Shown here: positions 60,544 through 64,000 of the stretch, piece by piece
Numbering within the stretch: position 1 is the stretch's first letter
How the letters are laid out: every line of letters starts with the position of its first letter
NCBI GenBank assembly: GCA_950106755.1
Contig: OX467087.1
Span: 12,280,047-12,344,046 of the forward strand
DNA: 64,000 nucleotides
Reading direction: 5' to 3'
Origin: Climacium dendroides
Taxonomy: Eukaryota; Streptophyta; Bryopsida; Hypnales; Climaciaceae
Made by a program: the position numbers and the translations under genes
The notes under the pieces: generated by a model
Told to the model about the DNA's origin: nothing
Seen by the model: only the letters and a program-made list of their open reading frames with translations
The model's database searches: none

Positions 60544-61397
60544 TCATACTACTAAAATCATATGTCCCTTTGTAATATCACAAATGCTACCATTAATACT
60601 AGGGGCTCGTGCTTGCTATGCTACGCATTCATTGTATTATATATTAGTAAAATTTTGATATATTTGAATAGAATGCATGATAATGATTCCAATAAATTTT
60701 TTAAATATTTTGTAAAAATATTTTCAATCATGCATACATAGAAATCGTATTTTCACACAATGTGATATTACATAAATAAAGTAGCAGTTCACAATCACCT
60801 CTATAATATCACTTTTTACAAAGGATGATATTATAAAAATAATATAGTTGTTGCAATTGAGGTGATATTAAAGAGGATCAATATGATGATATTATAGAGA
60901 TAACAAATCCATTGCTTCTCTTGGCTTTACACTTCTTTGCACTTCTATGATTTTGTGCTTTTGTGAGCTTTGAGCTTTCATGATTTCAATTTTCTATTGT
61001 TACTACCAAATGATTTTGAGAAATTTATTCAATTGAAGCGATTTTGAATTTCACAACAATTAAGTTGTTCACAAAGTTTTTGAGATTTATAAGTTTTTCT
61101 TTTCAATTCTTCAATTTGGGTTGCCATTTTTTGTAACAATGGAGTCAAATTTCTAATGCATGTTAATGCATGTGTATCTTTTATAGTATTTACCATTGCA
61201 CATGTTTCATTCATCATTCAATAAATTTCTATTGTACATTTCAATATATGCTTATTTATAAAAAAAATTATACAAAGATTTTAGTCATTTTTATTTGAAG
61301 ATTTATTGAAATTTTTATTCTACATTCTATCTAATACATAAAAATTCATATAAAATTCTAATGATGAATGCGTAGCATAGTAAGTGCCAACCACTAG
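60544..61397 (+). mobile_element. Helitron-like element, copy 2
   Basis: It begins TCATACTACTAAAATCATAT after an A and ends CCAACCACTAG, 854 bp. The 3-prime stem reads AGTG-CCAAC-CACT; against AGCG-CCAAC-CGCT in copies 1 and 3 this is a compensatory pair change. It contains the uninterrupted site GTGATATTAAAGAGGATCA where copy 1 has the TTAA element. The short minus frame at 61029-61217 is shared with copy 1. Confidence 0.82.
61029..61217 (-). other. Conserved short frame inside Helitron copy 2
   Basis: 62 codons beginning MMNETCAMVNTIKDTHAL, with QIEELKRKTYKSQKLCEQLN and NCCEIQNRFN, colinear with the frame at 47839-48069. Function and expression are unknown; it may be a fossil of a captured gene. 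Confidence 0.35.
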
Positions 61398-62252
61398 TCA
61401 TACTACTAAAATTATAAGTCCCTATGTAATATCACAAATGCTACCATTAATACTAAGGGCTCGTGCTTGCTATGCTACACATTCAGTGTATCACATATTA
61501 GTAAAAATCTGATGTATTTGAATAGAATGCATGATAATGATTTCAATAAGTCTTTAAAATAATTATTTTAATTATTCTATAAAAATATTTCCAATCATGC
61601 ATACATAGAAATCATATTTTCACACAATGTGATATTACTGAAATAGAGTAGCGGTTCACAATCACCTCTATAATATCACTTTTTACAAAGGATGATATTA
61701 TAAAAATAATATAGTCGTTGCAATTGAGGTGATATTAAAGAGGATCAATATGATGATATTATAGAGGTAGCAATTCCATTGCTTTTTTTGACTTTATACT
61801 TCTTTTGCATTTCTATAATTTTATGCTTTTGTGAGCTTTGAGCTTCTGATTTCAATTTTCTATTGTTACTGCCAAATGATTTAAGAAATTTATTAGATTG
61901 AACCGATTTTGGATTTCACAACAATTAAATTGTTCACAAAGCATTTGAGATTTATAAGTTTTTCCTTTAAATTCTTCTACATTGTTTGTAACAATTGAGT
62001 CAAATTTCTAATGCATTCTAATGTATGTGTATCTTTTACCGTATTCATCATTGCATGTATTTCATTCATCATTCATTAAATTTCTATTGTTTATTTCAGT
62101 ATATGCTTATTTACAAAAAAATTATATAAAGATTTTAGTAATTTTTATCTAAAGATTTATTGAAATTCTTGCTCTGCATTCTATCTAATACATAAAAAAT
62201 TCTAATGAAATTCTAATGGTGAATGTATAGCATAGTAAGCGCCAACCGCTGG
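61398..62252 (+). mobile_element. Helitron-like element, copy 3
   Basis: It starts TCATACTACTAAAATTATAA immediately after the CTAG of copy 2 and ends CCAACCGCTGG before TT, 855 bp. The junction CTAG/TCATACTAC is a perfect head-to-tail join. It also carries the empty TTAA site. Its short minus frame is broken by a 10-bp deletion near 61980. Confidence 0.82.
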
Positions 62253-63649
62253 TTACTTTTTAAAATTACTATTTTTCAATGATAAGCATGCCCTAAATTT
62301 ATTTATTTTTCCAATGCTGCCAATATCCAAAGTTTCATATTTCAATATAATTAAAACCTCTTTGATATAAATATCATTAATAAAAAATTTACATTTATCT
62401 AAAATTAAATATTATCGTTTTATTTTTTATTTATATCCATTGTAAGGATCAAAGTAGGTATATTTATTTATTTATATCCTACACACAAAATGTACTTTCA
62501 ATGACTTTTAGTTTTATAATCGACATAAGTCAAAGTTTTATAAAGAGCTTATATTATTCGTATATGTTTTATACACTTAGAATTTTAAAACCTTAGTTTT
62601 TAAGTAAAAATAAGAATTACTTTCTTCTGTCTTCCATAAAACAATTTTCCTGTCTTAATTTTTTGATTTTTTTGTTTTTAATCCTATTTTTATATAACTT
62701 CTACTTTTACATCCTATGCACAAGATGAAATTTCTTGAACTTTCGAAAACATCTAAGTCATGAATCAAGCTTCATCTAGTCCCATAATACACACTCAACT
62801 TCATGGACATAGTCATTGAATCCTAAATTCAATAATAATCACAAAAAAACAAATAAGATAGGAAATCCAATTTGAGACACAATGTAGAAGTCATCCTATT
62901 TGTGCCACTATATATCAACAATATACATTTTCAATCTTTACATGTACTCTATTTGTACATAACATATACATATACAATGGTTAAAGACCGCAATCATTCC
63001 CTATCAAATAATTAATTAAAGTTGGCAAATATAATTTGATAGATTCTTTAAAAATAAATCTATTTATTTTCTTTTGTATAAATTTTTTTTTGAGCTTAAA
63101 AATAATATTAGTATGCTTTATACCATTGCTACAGCCAAAATGTAAGTAAATGTAATTTTCTAATCTTTAAAGTCATAAAAACTTTGAAATTCAATAACTT
63201 TCATATTGTAGGTCTAAACACCACAAAACAAAGCCTATGCACCCCTCTTGGCCGAGGGATTTTTGACGATACGAAGTATGCTATTGGGGGACACATGATC
63301 CGAGAGAGCTAACAAAACAAAACAAACAAACAACTTAATCTAATAAATGGATTTCAAAATTTTCAACATTTACTTTTATAAGTATTTTTAGCCGACTTCT
63401 TCACAATGTATAATACAAATTAGTTTTATTGGGCAAATTTTTGGTGAAACTTTATTTGATTTTGCCACTAGCTCTTTTCAACACTAAAAAAAATTGTTTG
63501 AAAAGTAGACAAAATCACTAATCTCTTCTCAAAAACCTTTTAGATTTTCCAATATTTGGATGACATCTACTACCCCGGAGGGTGCATTTAGTTCTACTAC
63601 AACAAACCACATGCAAACAAGTGGTTTCTAATAAACTATAATTTTAATT
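62253..63649. other. AT-rich intergenic DNA
   Basis: No gene, RNA or element terminus was recognised after the last Helitron-like copy. Confidence 0.5.
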
Positions 63650-64000
63650 CAAATTTTGAGCATTGTTTACTAATGACAATAGGATTCTACTCCCAAAATT
63701 TCAAACTCAAATAAAATATGGAATGATTTATAGAAGAGGTTAAAATGCACTAAAATGGCATGTTTTTTTAACTCAAATATTTTTAGAGAACTCATTTAGA
63801 TGACCATTGCATCAATATTCAACTCAAAATGAGCTTTCAATAGAGAGTTATTTTTAGGAATTTTTTATTCATTTTTTAGACAAATTTTTCTTATAGAATA
63901 TAGAGATGTGAAAGTTATTTTTCAGTTCTATAGTGTATCTTTTAACTTCAAAAATTTGTAACTAATTATTATTAACAAATCAAAATATCAATAAATCAAA
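63650..64000 (-). repeat. Dispersed repeat, inverted partner of 27590-27970
   Basis: In reverse complement it aligns with 27590-27970, including GATGCAATGGTCATC and AACTCTCTATTGAAAG. It is cut by the window end, so the boundary is unknown. Confidence 0.6.

Overview
The window looks like nuclear DNA of a land plant. Coding islands of moderate GC are split by GT-AG introns and sit in a very AT-rich, repeat-laden background. Ribosomal and housekeeping promoters carry telo-box motifs (AAACCCTAA). One gene has the membrane-anchor plus MYND layout of plant UBP15/16-type deubiquitinases, and another is a plant h-type thioredoxin. The transposons (CACTA, Helitron-like, Tc1/mariner-like, TTAA-target elements) also suit a plant, perhaps a seedless one, but no species can be named from sequence alone.

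Genes. A divergent pair occupies 8.2-13.1 kb: ribosomal protein eL32 (minus, 3 exons, 133 aa) and ORC5 (plus, 7 exons, 639 aa), separated by about 405 bp with telo-boxes toward both genes. At 32.7-33.9 kb lies the amino-terminal part (transmembrane segment, coiled coil, MYND finger) of a UBP16-like gene with no recognisable peptidase domain. At 36.9-44.1 kb is a complete 18-exon SF3B2/SAP145 gene (624 aa). At 51.3-52.9 kb is a 3-exon thioredoxin h (115 aa) with a leader intron and a TATA box. All exon joins given for eL32, ORC5, SF3B2 and TRX keep frame. These are unconnected housekeeping functions (translation, replication licensing, splicing, redox), not a cluster.

Between the genes the window is mostly transposon. 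0-1.1 kb: decayed TTAA element and a CACTA-type foldback MITE. 14.2-16.7 kb: a three-layer nest of TTAA-flanked elements. 17.9-21.2 kb: a foldback CACTA MITE, a 171-bp MITE and a dead Tc1-like transposase that itself carries a MITE. 23.6-24.6 kb: a 992-bp foldback with TA target sites and indel-free 386-bp arms. 46.4-48.2 kb: a Helitron-like element interrupted by a second TTAA element. 53.76-60.01 kb: a complete non-autonomous CACTA element with TIRs, AAA target duplication, huge TGCAACT/AGTTGCA subterminal arrays and a TNPA-like gene. 60.5-62.3 kb: two more Helitron-like copies in perfect head-to-tail array.

The most notable system is the TTAA family (piggyBac- or Kolobok-like ends, CCCCTAAAGG...). 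Two insertions can be compared with empty sites present elsewhere in this same window, showing clean TTAA duplication; members of clearly different ages are nested in one another.
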